Of a stretch of DNA of 64,000 nucleotides, positions 9,977 to 20,367 are shown one piece after another. The translations under genes were made by a program, and so were the position numbers. A model generated the notes under the pieces. That model made no database searches. It saw nothing but the letters and a program-made list of their open reading frames with translations, and was not told the origin of the DNA. The DNA comes from Blattamonas nauphoetae. Its lineage: Eukaryota; Preaxostyla; Oxymonadida. The stretch covers positions 285,452-349,451 of the forward strand of contig JARBJD010000044.1 of the NCBI GenBank assembly GCA_033064195.1. Direction: 5' to 3'. Positions within the stretch are counted from its first letter, which is position 1; each line of letters starts with the position of its first letter.

Positions 9977-10279
9977 CCAAAACCACAACAGACTGTTCAA
10001 TACAAGGGTCAACCCAAGCCAAAAATGACCCTTGGGACGCCAGTGAGATCAAAAACCGGTCTCGGATGAGAATGTCAGTACTGTGACCTTCCGTTCCCCG
10101 CAAAAGATAAGCTGGAGAACCATGAAAAAGGATGCCCCTGGAATAAATCATCGAAAAAGGGGAAATGTCTTCGGCAAATCCAAGAGGAGGGCTTCCTGGT
10201 TGGCAAAATGGCGAAGAAAGCTGCCAAACCTACTACCAAAAGAGAAAGGAAATATGATGACTCATCGAGCTCTCATTAA
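9977..10279 (+). pseudogene. C2H2-like zinc-finger coding relic
   Basis: A plus-strand frame reads a Pro/Lys-rich leader, one in-frame TGA at 10067-10069, then CQYCDLPFPAKDKLENHEKG followed by CPW, a Lys-rich tail and TAA at 10277. The first Cys pair, the spacing and the His fit a C2H2 or C2HC finger. Because of the stop and the frame change in the leader, it is called a relic. An intron that removes the stop cannot be excluded. Such single fingers occur in some transposon proteins, but no link is shown. Confidence 0.4.
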
Positions 10280-10492
10280 AATCATTTCTGCTTTCATTCT
10301 ACCTTCCATTATCTCTTCTGTGTCTGTGTTTTTCTCTAATGTAGGTGAAAAAGATTGTCTATGTCAAGAAAAAGCAGTGAAACGATTAAATCAAACTGTA
10401 ATTTGTTCGGAAAGATCTCCAACTGTTTCTCCCACCAGCACCTCTTTTTACACAAGACTAACAACTGTTTTTCGAATACATGAATTGATGAA

Positions 10493-10860
10493 TCATGACC
10501 TAAAAGAGGGTATTTCTTCTTTGTAGAGAGAGAAAAACACATCTTGTCGAGATTGTCCATCTCTCGTTGCAACTCTTTCGATGAAAACCTGTTTCTTCTC
10601 TGAGTTTGTAATCTTGCAGTATCCGCCCACGATCCAATATGACAGTCTGTTGGACCCTGTCCCATATTTTGATCTGGAGAATGCAGCCTCATCGACCTCC
10701 ACGACAATACCCGGGCCCCCGATCTGACAGTCCAACATTGTCTGTTGAATGTCCTTATATGTCCAAAATGCATGGCACAGCATCATCATTTGAGCGGTTG
10801 TGATCCTAGACGAGCTAAATATGGTTTGATCACGAAGAGGTAATTTTGTTGAACCCAAAA
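10493..10860 (-). pseudogene. Merlin/IS1595-like (ISXO2-type) transposase relic 1
   Basis: The minus-strand frame gives the family core IGGPGIVVEVDEAAFSRSKY, with the first catalytic Asp, then YWIVGGYC. The second Asp and the third catalytic residue are missing: the frame drifts into unrelated sequence and stops at 10493. On its 5' side the relic is cut by the inverted-repeat family sequence at about 10850. Only a fragment of about 110 codons remains. Confidence 0.65.
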
Positions 10861-11365
10861 AGTTGTTTGTCGAGAAAAATAACGTTTTTTCGCAACCTTC
10901 GAAATACCCAACATATTTTTTCAAATTTTTTTCAAAAAAGTTTTTTCTCGAAAAAAACGCTTCTGTGGAAAAATTCTACAAAATTGGTCCACATGTTGTG
11001 GAGATATGATTCAGACACACTACCAAAAGGGCCTTAAACGAGGTTTTTTGAGGTTACCCCCATGAGGTGTTAGAATGGTGTCACCAAACCGTCCGGTGTC
11101 ACCAATTCGGTTTTTTTTTCTGCGAAAGACCATTTTGGTCAAACTAAGAAAAAACTATTTTTTTGAGTTGGACTCCCACGTGATCCCGAGAAAACCTCAA
11201 AATACGTAATACAGCAAATCTCCACACGTTTTCTGAACTTTTTTCGATCATTGTTCCATAACTAGACGTCCGTTTTGAACTGAAGAAAAAGCGTTTTTTC
11301 ACATCTTCCCAAATATCCAACATTTTTTTCACAATTTTTTGGCAAAACATGTTCACCAAACAAAC
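10850..11365. repeat. Truncated copy of the inverted-repeat family
   Basis: 10850-11055 matches 2950-3145 and 11065-11365 matches 3287-3600, both at high identity. The region between them is missing compared with the first locus, so this copy has an internal deletion. It carries the paired motif GTGTCACCAAACCGTCCG / GTGTCACCAATTCGG near 11080-11112. Confidence 0.8.
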
Positions 11366-11725
11366 ATTTCTGTGGAAATTTTCATAAAAATCGATTCAAA
11401 GGTTGACAATATATTGCCATTACTAAATTTTTGTTCGGGCAAAAGGAGGTATTTTGAGATTTTCTCCCGACACAGGCGCTTCGGAACGGAACCAAATTTT
11501 ATTTTTCTAAGTTTGACCAATCTATACTTTTCAATCCCCACAGAACCGATTTCATTCGTCAGACTGAGATTCTATTTCAGTGATTATTACACAAAAAAGA
11601 GAAATACAACTGTGTCCGGTGAATGTGAAGGAAAGTTGAAGTGGGAAATGGTGTCGGACACAGGGAGACCTCACCTCCTGAAAGAGGGAGGCGAGGTCTT
11701 TTAACCTCACGTTAACACTAAAAGT

Positions 11726-12065
11726 GTCAGACAACTACAAACCCTGCACATTATCCTTCCAGACAGATATTATTGCGATGTGTTGCAGAACTATCTCCCA
11801 GTCCACTTCAAACTACACATTTCAGAACGAGGCTGGATGAATAAGGAGATTTTCACGGAGATAATCAAGGATCTTCAACATCAAGCAACTGCTTCGTGGC
11901 GATGAATTGATGCATGCGATGGAATCGATGAACGACAGCGACGACGAAATTGCGAACGAACAATCACTCGAGCACCAGGAAAACGTCCAATCAAATTCAC
12001 CCTCTTTCTTTGACCCTACACTTCTGTTATCAAAAACGAGAGAGAGGCAAACAAATGTGAAATGA
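11726..12065 (+). pseudogene. pogo/Tigger-like DDE transposase 3' relic
   Basis: The plus frame 11726-11905 reads LPVHFKLHISERGWMNKEIF and then TEIIKDLQ. This resembles the conserved Ser-Glu/Gly-Trp-Met-Asn-Lys-Glu block of DDE_1 superfamily endonucleases. A one-base shift near 11895 leads into a second frame (to TGA 12063-12065) with an acidic tail, MNDSDDEIANEQSLEHQ. Much of the catalytic core is absent. The family call rests on one block and is moderate. Confidence 0.4.
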
Positions 12066-12248
12066 TAAGTAAATCAAGGAGATGAAGGGAGAATCTTTCA
12101 TGGTTTTCAGACTGATAACGGGTATATCCGCCCTAACGAGTTCATCCGGGGACTATAATCTGTCCTCTCCTCAACTTTTTTTTTATTTCCCAACCTTTCG
12201 GATCCCACTGATTTTCAGCAGATCTCCGACAAATCATGACATGATAGT

Positions 12249-12660
12249 AGTGTCAATAATCCACTCCATGTCAATAATTCACGATCTGTTTAGTATATTT
12301 CACAATTGGTCTAACTAAGAAAAACAAAAAATTGTAGATTTATTTGACGCCAAAAATTTGAGAGTGCCTAATATCGCCCTACAGGAAAATATCCACATTT
12401 TTTGAAACTTTTTGGGGTCATTTCTCCAAACAAACGATTCTACAAAAAATTTCATCAAAATCGGTTCACAGGTTGTGAACATATTGCCGAAACACTATTG
12501 TTATTTCGGGCAAAACGGGGTATTTTGAGGTTATCTCGGAAGAGAGTCGGGATATAATTCTAAAATTTTATTTTTTTCTTAGTTGATCCATTATGGTCCC
12601 ACACCGAAAAGAGCGTGGATTATTGATTTTCCAAAAATTGCAGTGATACGCGATAATAGT
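12249..12660. mobile_element. Inverted-repeat element, diverged family member
   Basis: The left end has GTGTCAATAATCCACTCC followed by ATGTCAATAATTCAC (18-nt spacing), then GGTCTAACTAAGAAAAAC. The reverse complement of the right end contains TCAATAATCCACGC, CGGTGTGGGACC and TCAACTAAGAAAAAAA. The variable dinucleotide of the motif is AT in both left copies. The central part has no ORF. Confidence 0.6.
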
Positions 12661-13469
12661 GATGGACAGTGATCAATCAACCTGAAGAATTTGCTTTGAC
12701 AATAACAATGTCTGTCAATCAATCATCTTCGGAATATTCACTGGAAAAAGCGAAGTGAAGAGCGTTTGTTCGATGAGAAGTGAGAGACGGGCATATCAAA
12801 AACTGAAATGGTGCCGATGGAATTCTCCTTGAAAATGTTGGGAAAATGGACCAAACACGGAACTTATCGATGGTGTCAATCAAGTCCGAGTCGATTTGTA
12901 GCAATTTTGTATGAGCTGCAGTCATCGAGCTGATTCTATTGATCCAATGACAAAATTCTTCATTGAGAATGGAAGAACAACATTGAGGCTGTTCAGCAAA
13001 CAAAAAAATACAACTGATTGACTAGATTGCCACATTCTTAAGGGATCTGACCTGATTTGACTACTCAGGAAAGCACCTCCAAACCGCGATCTCACGAAGC
13101 CTCATTTCATAGTCATCCGACATTTAAATGGATGCAAAGTGAAGAGTCCGTGATTTATTTGACTTCATCTTGTTGTGGTCCGCATTGTTGTACCAAACAA
13201 TAAAACAATTCGAGTTCTGGAATTCGATCGAAGAAGATTGACTCTGTACCGAAATCTGGTGCAGACACGACGAATCCACTGAGAGAGAACATGAGAGAGA
13301 CGCAAGGATCCAACCCGTTTCCGTCTGAAACAGAGCTGATTACTCGCCTGTTGGATTTCTCAATTTTTATGGGATTTCATTTTAATTCAAACATAGGTGT
13401 ACTCTTCCTTCTTCAACTGAACAATGAAATGATCGAGATGTGAAGTCAAAAAAAGAAAGTGAGTTGTAG
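12661..13469. other. Intergenic; one small minus-strand ORF of unknown status
   Basis: A 94-codon minus-strand ORF (12719-13003) has no recognisable domain. The rest holds nothing identified. Confidence 0.35.
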
Positions 13470-13907
13470 TCATTGTTGCACATTCTGGTTCACCGTCTGG
13501 TGTTGGAAGTGCAGATCCCGTTGTATTGCTTGATATGCGGCCCAACAATCAGAATAAATAGCGGTCTGTGGCTGGAGACATGCTTCCATTATCCCAACTA
13601 ACACAGGTTGGGTCCGATATTGAACTGGAAGGATGAAACCATTCTGATCACCGTCCGCTCGTCTCTCCAACATCTCTAAAATCCAGTTCTGTCATCTCTC
13701 ATTCCCTCTATTGTTCTTCTATCATCCAAAAAGTGATTCATCAATCACCACTATTCTGTTTTCGCCTCCAATCCTCTCTCTGTTTGACCAAACCCGTACT
13801 ATCGCAGCCTGCCTACAAAGCTGGTAGATGTTGTTTACTGTTCGTTCGGTTGATTGCAAACGGGACAATTTGAGCGAATAATTTTGAAATGACACACTGG
13901 TGGTCAT
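13470..13907 (-). pseudogene. Merlin/IS1595-like transposase relic 2
   Basis: The minus-strand frame shows IGGENRIVVIDESLFG with the first catalytic Asp. Three stops follow (TGA, TAG, TGA between 13675 and 13725). The frame then resumes in phase with LPVQYRTQPVLVGIMEACLQ, TAIYSDCWAAYQAI with the second Asp, and HQTVNQN. It ends at a stop before the last catalytic position. The order matches the family, so this is a copy killed by nonsense changes. It differs clearly in sequence from relic 1. Confidence 0.7.
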
Positions 13908-15613
13908 TTATTTTTTTTGCACATTTCAACTTTTTACAAATTGTTTTGACTCCTTTTTTTGAACTTGGATGGATCATCGAAGTTTTTTTCAGGATCGAAC
14001 TAGAGCAAACTTTTTTCGTCTTTCATCTCGATTGATTCATTTGTATTGATTCTCTCTCACAGAATCGGTTTTTAAAGATCGTTTTCATCGTTGAGAAGCT
14101 TTTTGAGAGGTTTTGAAACAAAATAGGGTCATAAAATGACTGTCAAAAATCAGTGAAATCTGTTGTGATCAAAACAAAAAAGAAAGATTTCACCCCTCAC
14201 AAGTTTAGTGAACATCTAAATGGCAATTTGACCAAAAAAAGTTTTTTGTCACCAACGATAGTGTGGTGTGTCATTTTAAAATTATTCGCTCATTTGGGTG
14301 AAAATTTTTGAAGTCATAAAATTCTTCGGTCCGGATCGATGTCCCACATCATCTGACACTCATCCTCTATACTGACGTGACCGGGTCACTTTTTGCCAAA
14401 AAGTGGTGACGGTCAGTGACCGGAGGTTTATGTAATATGGGTCAGATCACAAAAATCTGTTGAACAGAGAAGAATTCAATCAGAGAAGTGAAACGATGGT
14501 GTGCCTCCAAATTATGACTCATGTCAAATTTATCATCAATCCAATCCCGACAATCATTCTCTTTTTCTAAAGACTTGATTTCATTGCAAAAAAACAAAAT
14601 TATGAGACTGATCACCATCGTGTTTCAGCGTTTCTGTCGATTCTGCGTGGAACGGGTCTTATTCTGGAGAAGAAGCAAGGTGAATTCGAGAAGACGCTGG
14701 AGTGACTAACATGGGATGAGCGTGGAACGGAGGGCAGATGAGAGGAGCTGGGTACCTTTGTTGAGGAGGATGAAGAAAGGAGAGAGTGGGAGTGGCAATA
14801 CAGAGGAGCATCCTCCCACTTTTTGTGGTTTCGGCGGTGAGAAGCTTGGCCCAGACCGTGCCCGACGTGTGTAGAGTGAAGACCAAGATGCTGCTGGAAG
14901 AGGATCGTTTGAAGTTAAAAGACTGAGAATGTGGTTTGGAAGGTTGAAGGAGAGAGAATTGCGAGGGGATTTAGGGAAAAAAATCGAACCTGGGGGAGGA
15001 TGGGAGTTGGTGAATGGTGTGACACCGCAAGGACGGAGAGAAGATGGGAAGGGGAGAAGAGGGCATATGAGGCAGCATTTGGCAATGGCTGTTCCGATTA
15101 TGAGTGAGAGCGGGAAGAGTTGGAGGTTGAGGAAGGAGAACGAAGTGGTTGGGATTAATCGAAGTGTTCAGTGGCTGAGTTGGACTGGAAAGGAAAGTGA
15201 CGTGCTCACGGTAATCTCGTCGAAGGAGACGGCGGAGGGAAATCAGACGATTGAGAAAGAATGGAAAGTGGAGTGAAATCGGACGGATCTGTGTGGACCC
15301 AAGGAGTGACCTCCACTTCTCCGTCTTGATTCACACAATAATGATTTTCAAATCTTAATTATCACGTTGATTTCTCTCAAAGTGTATTTTAGAGGGTGGT
15401 CTGGGCGAAGCTTTTTCGAGAATCACGAAGAAACAGGTTCCGGATCTCAACTCATCAATGACACAGGAAATGATGAAGAATAAAAGAAAATAGACGAAAA
15501 ACCAAGAGAGCACAAACATAGAGCCGTTTAATAGTCAAAAAAAAATTCACTCATCAATACACATCCGGTTCGTCTTTGTCCATCCCAGGCAGCGAAATTG
15601 GTGGGTCGGTGGG
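13908..15613. other. Gene-poor stretch; possible exons near 14650-15280, strand unclear
   Basis: Both strands are open for about 115 codons between 14929 and 15276. The minus strand also offers short frames joined by plausible GT-AG pairs (for example one near 14720-14770). No family is recognised on either strand, so no gene is called. 13908-14650 has only short frames. Confidence 0.3.
14378..14415. repeat. Palindromic hairpin 1
   Basis: CACTTTTT (14387-14394) and AAAAAGTG (14398-14405) form a perfect 8-bp stem around GCC. It is enclosed by TGACCG (14378-14383) and CGGTCA (14410-14415). Confidence 0.75.
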
Positions 15614-16335
15614 TTAAGCAGAGGAGACATCAGGCTTGCCTGTTGCCAGAGAAGGGGCATATGCAAACGGAGGCCTAGAAGCAGCAGCATTAGAGTCATT
15701 TTGAGATGGCAATGGCGGACGATAGGAATACAACGAATTCAGTTCCGCTGAGTCAGACACAGCCATATAAGGCGCTTGGACGTTCATTATATGGGACAGC
15801 TCAGCTACTGACTCGGCATGCTGAGTGAGGAATTCTCTGCAATTTGGAGGAGCTGAGGGATCGTCAACTAATTCTGTTTGTCCTGCCCATCCGTGAAATT
15901 CTTGAACATTATCAACCAACACTTGCAGTTTCTCGAATGAGAGATATTGTGAACAAATGTATTTCTGAATTGTGGTGTGCAATCGACACTTCATCTTGGC
16001 GTGTGTTTTCTTTTCATTTCGTGGGTCCAATAAGAGTCTCCCATCTTCGTCATACGGATTCCGTCGGTTTGAGACATGCGAGCTTTTTGTCAAAGCAGAG
16101 GTTTGGGTTATTTCACATAGTTGTTTGCGACGAACTGACGATTTCTGACAGAACATTCGAGAGAACAACGATGGAGAGACAACGATCGTGTAATCATCAG
16201 TTTCAAATCGATGGAGATTTTTGTAGTGGCGAGGCGTTTCAGGAGAGCTCCTTGACAATCAGAAGAGGTCAGAAGGAAATCGTTGAATGGAGAGACTATC
16301 GAATCTTTGAGACACGATGAAATAGTGATGACCAT
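15614..16335 (-). CDS. Unidentified protein, likely two exons
   Basis: A minus-strand frame is open for 214 codons down to a stop at 15614, but it begins at a non-ATG codon near 16258. An ATG at 16333-16335 starts MVITIS. A GTGTCT...TCAAG intron of about 65 nt would join it in phase to SSPETPRHYKN, which is one workable model. The middle contains LSFEKLQVLVDNVQEFHGWA and a helical stretch around AESVAELSHIMNVQ. The last 40 residues are rich in Ser, Ala and Pro. The family is not recognised. Confidence 0.5.
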
Positions 16336-16551
16336 GAGAAGACTTGTGAAAGAAACCTTGAGAAGAAGAAATGTCCACCGTCAGCGGCATCGGATCGGAC
16401 TGAAACTAGAGTTTGGGTGAACCCAATGCGTTTCAATCAAATCTCCGTAATTCATTCCATAAGCTCGCTTTTAGTGAATATTATCACATTAGAATCAGTT
16501 TTCAAACACATTTCTCAATTCGATGTTGATCTGACCCTTAGAAGAAAAGGT

Positions 16552-16587
16552 GCGTGACACTGACCGAGCCTTTTGGCTCGGTCACGC
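16552..16587. repeat. Palindromic hairpin 2
   Basis: TGACCGAGCC (16561-16570) and GGCTCGGTCA (16575-16584) pair perfectly around TTTT, and GCGTGA/TCACGC flank it. It lies between the divergent genes at 15.6-16.3 and 17.0 kb. It shares the TGACCG...CGGTCA outer arms with the hairpin at 14378. Confidence 0.8.
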
Positions 16588-17010
16588 CAGTATATCATCC
16601 TCAACTCACTCTTTTATTGATAAAAAACAATGTGACACAATAAATTGAAGAAATAATATGTGAAAAAGTCGACATTAAGAAAGATAGACTTATGGGACGA
16701 TCTACATTCTGGCCCGTTAAGTGCAGGAATGCCTACATGAGGACAATTGATGTCATTTTCATGAAGATCAGGACTCGATCAGCCGGGATAAATTTTTATC
16801 AAAAATCATCCAAGGGCCGATCATTTTTCTAGGATTGGATATCGCACCCACGGCCGATATCTTGTTCCTGTGATTCTGTGATAGGTGATATGTCGTCACT
16901 TTGTGAAGTTTCCCCAAGTTTACACGGTGATATACCGTATTGCTTTGTCATCATCTTTCTCACACTCATTTATATCTTATAGAGTCCAAATTTTTCCATC
17001 ATCTCCTTCA

Positions 17011-20000
17011 ATGATGCCATATTTAGAAGTATCTGAGCTTTTTCGAGATGATTTTCAACGAAATCGTCCTGAACACTCGAAAGAGAAAATCAAATCATCT
17101 CGATCTCTTTCGCGTGATTCACCTCGTAAACGTGTTCGCTTATCTCAGAACACCAGGGAAAATTCCATTAATTTTCAGTCAATTTCGTTTCAGAATTCTC
17201 TAAAAACACCAGATTTCCATATCAAACGATCCTCTTCGCCTCCTCCACCCATCCTGATTGGAAACTATGCTCCAACCGAGATTATCGCATATGGTGGCTA
17301 CATTCCGCCGCCTGTGTGTGGGACTCTTGAAAGTCAACGATCTCAGACACCTCCACAACACCTATCACCTCCTCTCGAACATCTGGAAATTCCAAATACA
17401 TCTTCGCATCAAATGTCGTACAGATATCGATTACCGTCTTCTCAAACATCTTTTCGAACAAACACCACTCAAAATCACTTCCAATCGCAGAGACATTTTC
17501 CATCCCCATCAACTCGATCTCGACCGCGCCCTGGGACGAGTGATCAACAAACTTATTCCAACTCAACTTCTTTCTCCTTGCCCCATCAAATGTCTCTTCC
17601 TCAAAGCATCACAGACACACTGAACACTCTCGGGCTCCCACCTTTGAACCAAACGCTCCAGCCGATGATGCCTGAAGACAATGCACCCATCCCCATCCGC
17701 CAACTTCACCGAAACCCCGAGAAGCCTCTTTCTGGACAGTATTATTCCCGAAATCTCGCAGACTCTTACAAAATGACGACGATGCCACATCACTCCACCT
17801 CCCATTCCTCCCAATCCTTTCGACCATCTCAGACATACTTCTCTTCCCACGAACAACGAGACCGGTCATCTTCACCGCCGCATCTGGGCAGTCAAACAGA
17901 ACGGATTGCGTATTCAAATTGGGAAGAACGTCGGACACCGTCCGTCGACTACACATCACCTCCGCCGCCTCTCGTCCACGTCCCGACCACCCCCCGCTCA
18001 CGAGGACCGCAAATTCCTCTCCTTTCCCCGAAAGTCGTCTCTCTCAAGAAATTCAAAACGAGGAAAGAAAGGACACTCTCCCCACGTCCTGTCGTGATGA
18101 CCTCAGCCTCGCCTCGTGATGAAGGAGGAAAGGATTCAACGAGCATCCAGAGTCCTACACCTTCTCCCACAAATATGTTTCCTGCTATGTGCTCAACGAT
18201 AGGAATTCAGACTGAACCAATCGTCATCACATCTCCGACGGACGACGACAACAATGTGACTGAGCGCAGTGTTCCCAACGATGCACTTCAGCATAGTCTG
18301 GATTCTCTTGCCCACCTCCGCCGGCAACTCGAAGAGATGACACAATCATTCAACGAAGAGCAAGCTCGAAGGATGGCAATCGAAAACCAATTTGAATCAG
18401 AGAAGGCTCTCTGGACAGGAGCTCAGTCTGATCTATCTCAGGATCAATCAGAGCTGCTCGACAAACTCCGTCAGCTACAAATTGAAGGAGCGAACCAGCA
18501 GACACGTTTTGAAGACCTTTCTCGGCAACTCGAACAATCCAATCAACACCGAGATCAACTCGAAGAGACAATCACTTCTCTTCGAGAGCAACTTCGAGAA
18601 GCAAAAACTGAAACTGAAATGTGGTCCGTCCAATGTGATGAACGCGGGAATGAAATTCAAACCTTGCAGGATCTTCTGAAATCGTCCAATAGCGACGCAG
18701 AGCGCCTGAAATCTGAAGCGCAACAATTGCAGGGCGAATTGTACCAAAAGAACACACAGTATAACCCGCTTTCCATTATTCTCATTTTTTAGACTCCGAA
18801 CGTTGAAATCTCAACATGCAGAACTGGAAAAGGAAAATGAAGAGCTTCGTCGTCGCCTTGAGAGAGACAACACTGATGTCTCCATTCAGACCAACTGGTT
18901 TATCGCATCGGAGTCGGTGTCTCAACTCGTCGCCATCCAATCCAAAAAGCAACCTCCTGCTCCACCCGACCCAACTGAGACTCAAACGTACGAGAATCTG
19001 GACGACGTGGATGGAGTTGTGGTCTTCACCGAGAGTGATGGTCGTCTCCTGAGAGAATTCAAAGAGCTCCTCGATCAGTCGCACCACAAAGATTCAGTGG
19101 ATTTATCAGTAACTCCACCTGACATCTTGCCAAACTCAAATCAGCCGCCCCTCGTTCCGATGCCAGCCACTCCATCTGAACAGGATCCAGTGAAACAAAA
19201 TCAGGACAAATCTCTTGTTAAAACACCCAAGTTGGGTAAATCTCGAATGAATCGGAAACAACAAAGCTCAGCGCAACAACTCTCAAAGTATCAAAGTTCG
19301 ACCACACAACTTCCACGAACGAAGATGAAAGCAGAAGAGACAACCATTCCACCGGAGTTGGCTCGTGTTCTTCGTGAATTGCAAGACACCGAACGATTCC
19401 GACGCACGGAGAAGGATGTGACGGCAGTGTTTGATTGGAGTGGGATGAATGATCGTTCACTCAAACAACGGTTCTACGCAGAGGATTATGAAGTGGATAA
19501 TGTGGTATCGTTCTCTCCTCTCTCACTCCTTTCAGGATTATATTGTTATTTCTGCAGCCGCTCTCCTTCGGTTTACGCGCAACATCATCTCCGAGCAGAA
19601 GAAACTCAGTGATTCTGTGGACTTGATCCGCACCCAATTTCTGAAGGTCGTCGAATTGTTTTGTCGAGCGTATCGACAAACATCACATCATTTGGGATCC
19701 ATCACAACGCTTGTTGACGAAATCGAAACAGTCAACAGTGCAATGACGGTATCGCTCATTCGTTCTTCATTCCCCAGGTTGATCTCACATGCTCAAGTTG
19801 TCTTACGATCCTCAAAGACCCCATCACGTTCATCCCCTGCGGCCACACTCTCTGTCGGATCTGCGCATACAAATACGGGAAGCAGGGGAAGACTCAATGC
19901 CCTCGCTGCAGCGATTCGGACAACGTGACGCGTGGCTACATTCGAAATTATCTTGTTGAGTCTCTCACCACGCGAGAGGAGGTGAAGAGACAGAGGATGG

Positions 20001-20143
20001 ACGAGACTCGGCTCTCCAACAGCCAGCTTGCGGTCACACAAGCTCTTCTTGAAGAGAGTGTTCTCACACTCCCGAACGCACGAAGCATCATGGATCGATA
20101 TGATGAAGGGCTGTTGGCATCATCTGACCAATTTCAAACTTGA
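17011..20143 (+). CDS. Coiled-coil protein with C-terminal RING finger (probable E3 ubiquitin ligase)
   Basis: Model: exons 17011-18758, 18793-19504, 19536-19748 and 19778-20143 (1,012 aa). The introns are 34, 31 and 29 nt, each starting GTAT, and all phases agree. Residues 1-430 are Ser/Pro-rich and disordered. A long coiled coil follows from about 430 to 620 (LRRQLEEMTQSFNEEQARR and similar heptads), then a second helical block. The RING sits near residues 896-935: CSSCLTILKDPITFIPCGHT, then LCRICAYKYGKQGKTQCPRC, with the full C3HC4 set. About 70 helical residues follow it. The start is the Met-Met at 17011; the open frame upstream to 16885 looks like leader. The layout recalls Bre1-type ligases, but the ortholog is not assigned. 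Confidence 0.85.
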
Positions 20144-20367
20144 TTATTCCTTTCAACATTTTTCCATACCTTTTGTTCGTTTTGCGCCCAATATTCCTTC
20201 CCATTCATTTTTCCTCCTCTGTTTGTATCAACTTCTTTTACGTGTTGAATTATTACAACACAAACAATAATCCTTTCTATTCTACATTATTTGTATTGGT
20301 TCATATTTTCTGAGCTTTTTCATCAATTCGTGAACGAGTTAACTCAGATCGACCCTACATTTCTTTT

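Noticed and set aside
13675-13725. Stop-codon reassignment (TGA/TAG read as amino acids) to rescue the Merlin relic
   Set aside because: All firm genes in the window end normally at TAA, TAG or TGA and contain none in frame, so the standard code applies.
14929-15276. 115-codon plus-strand ORF as a gene
   Set aside because: The opposite strand is equally open and no family resemblance exists on either, so the call would be arbitrary.
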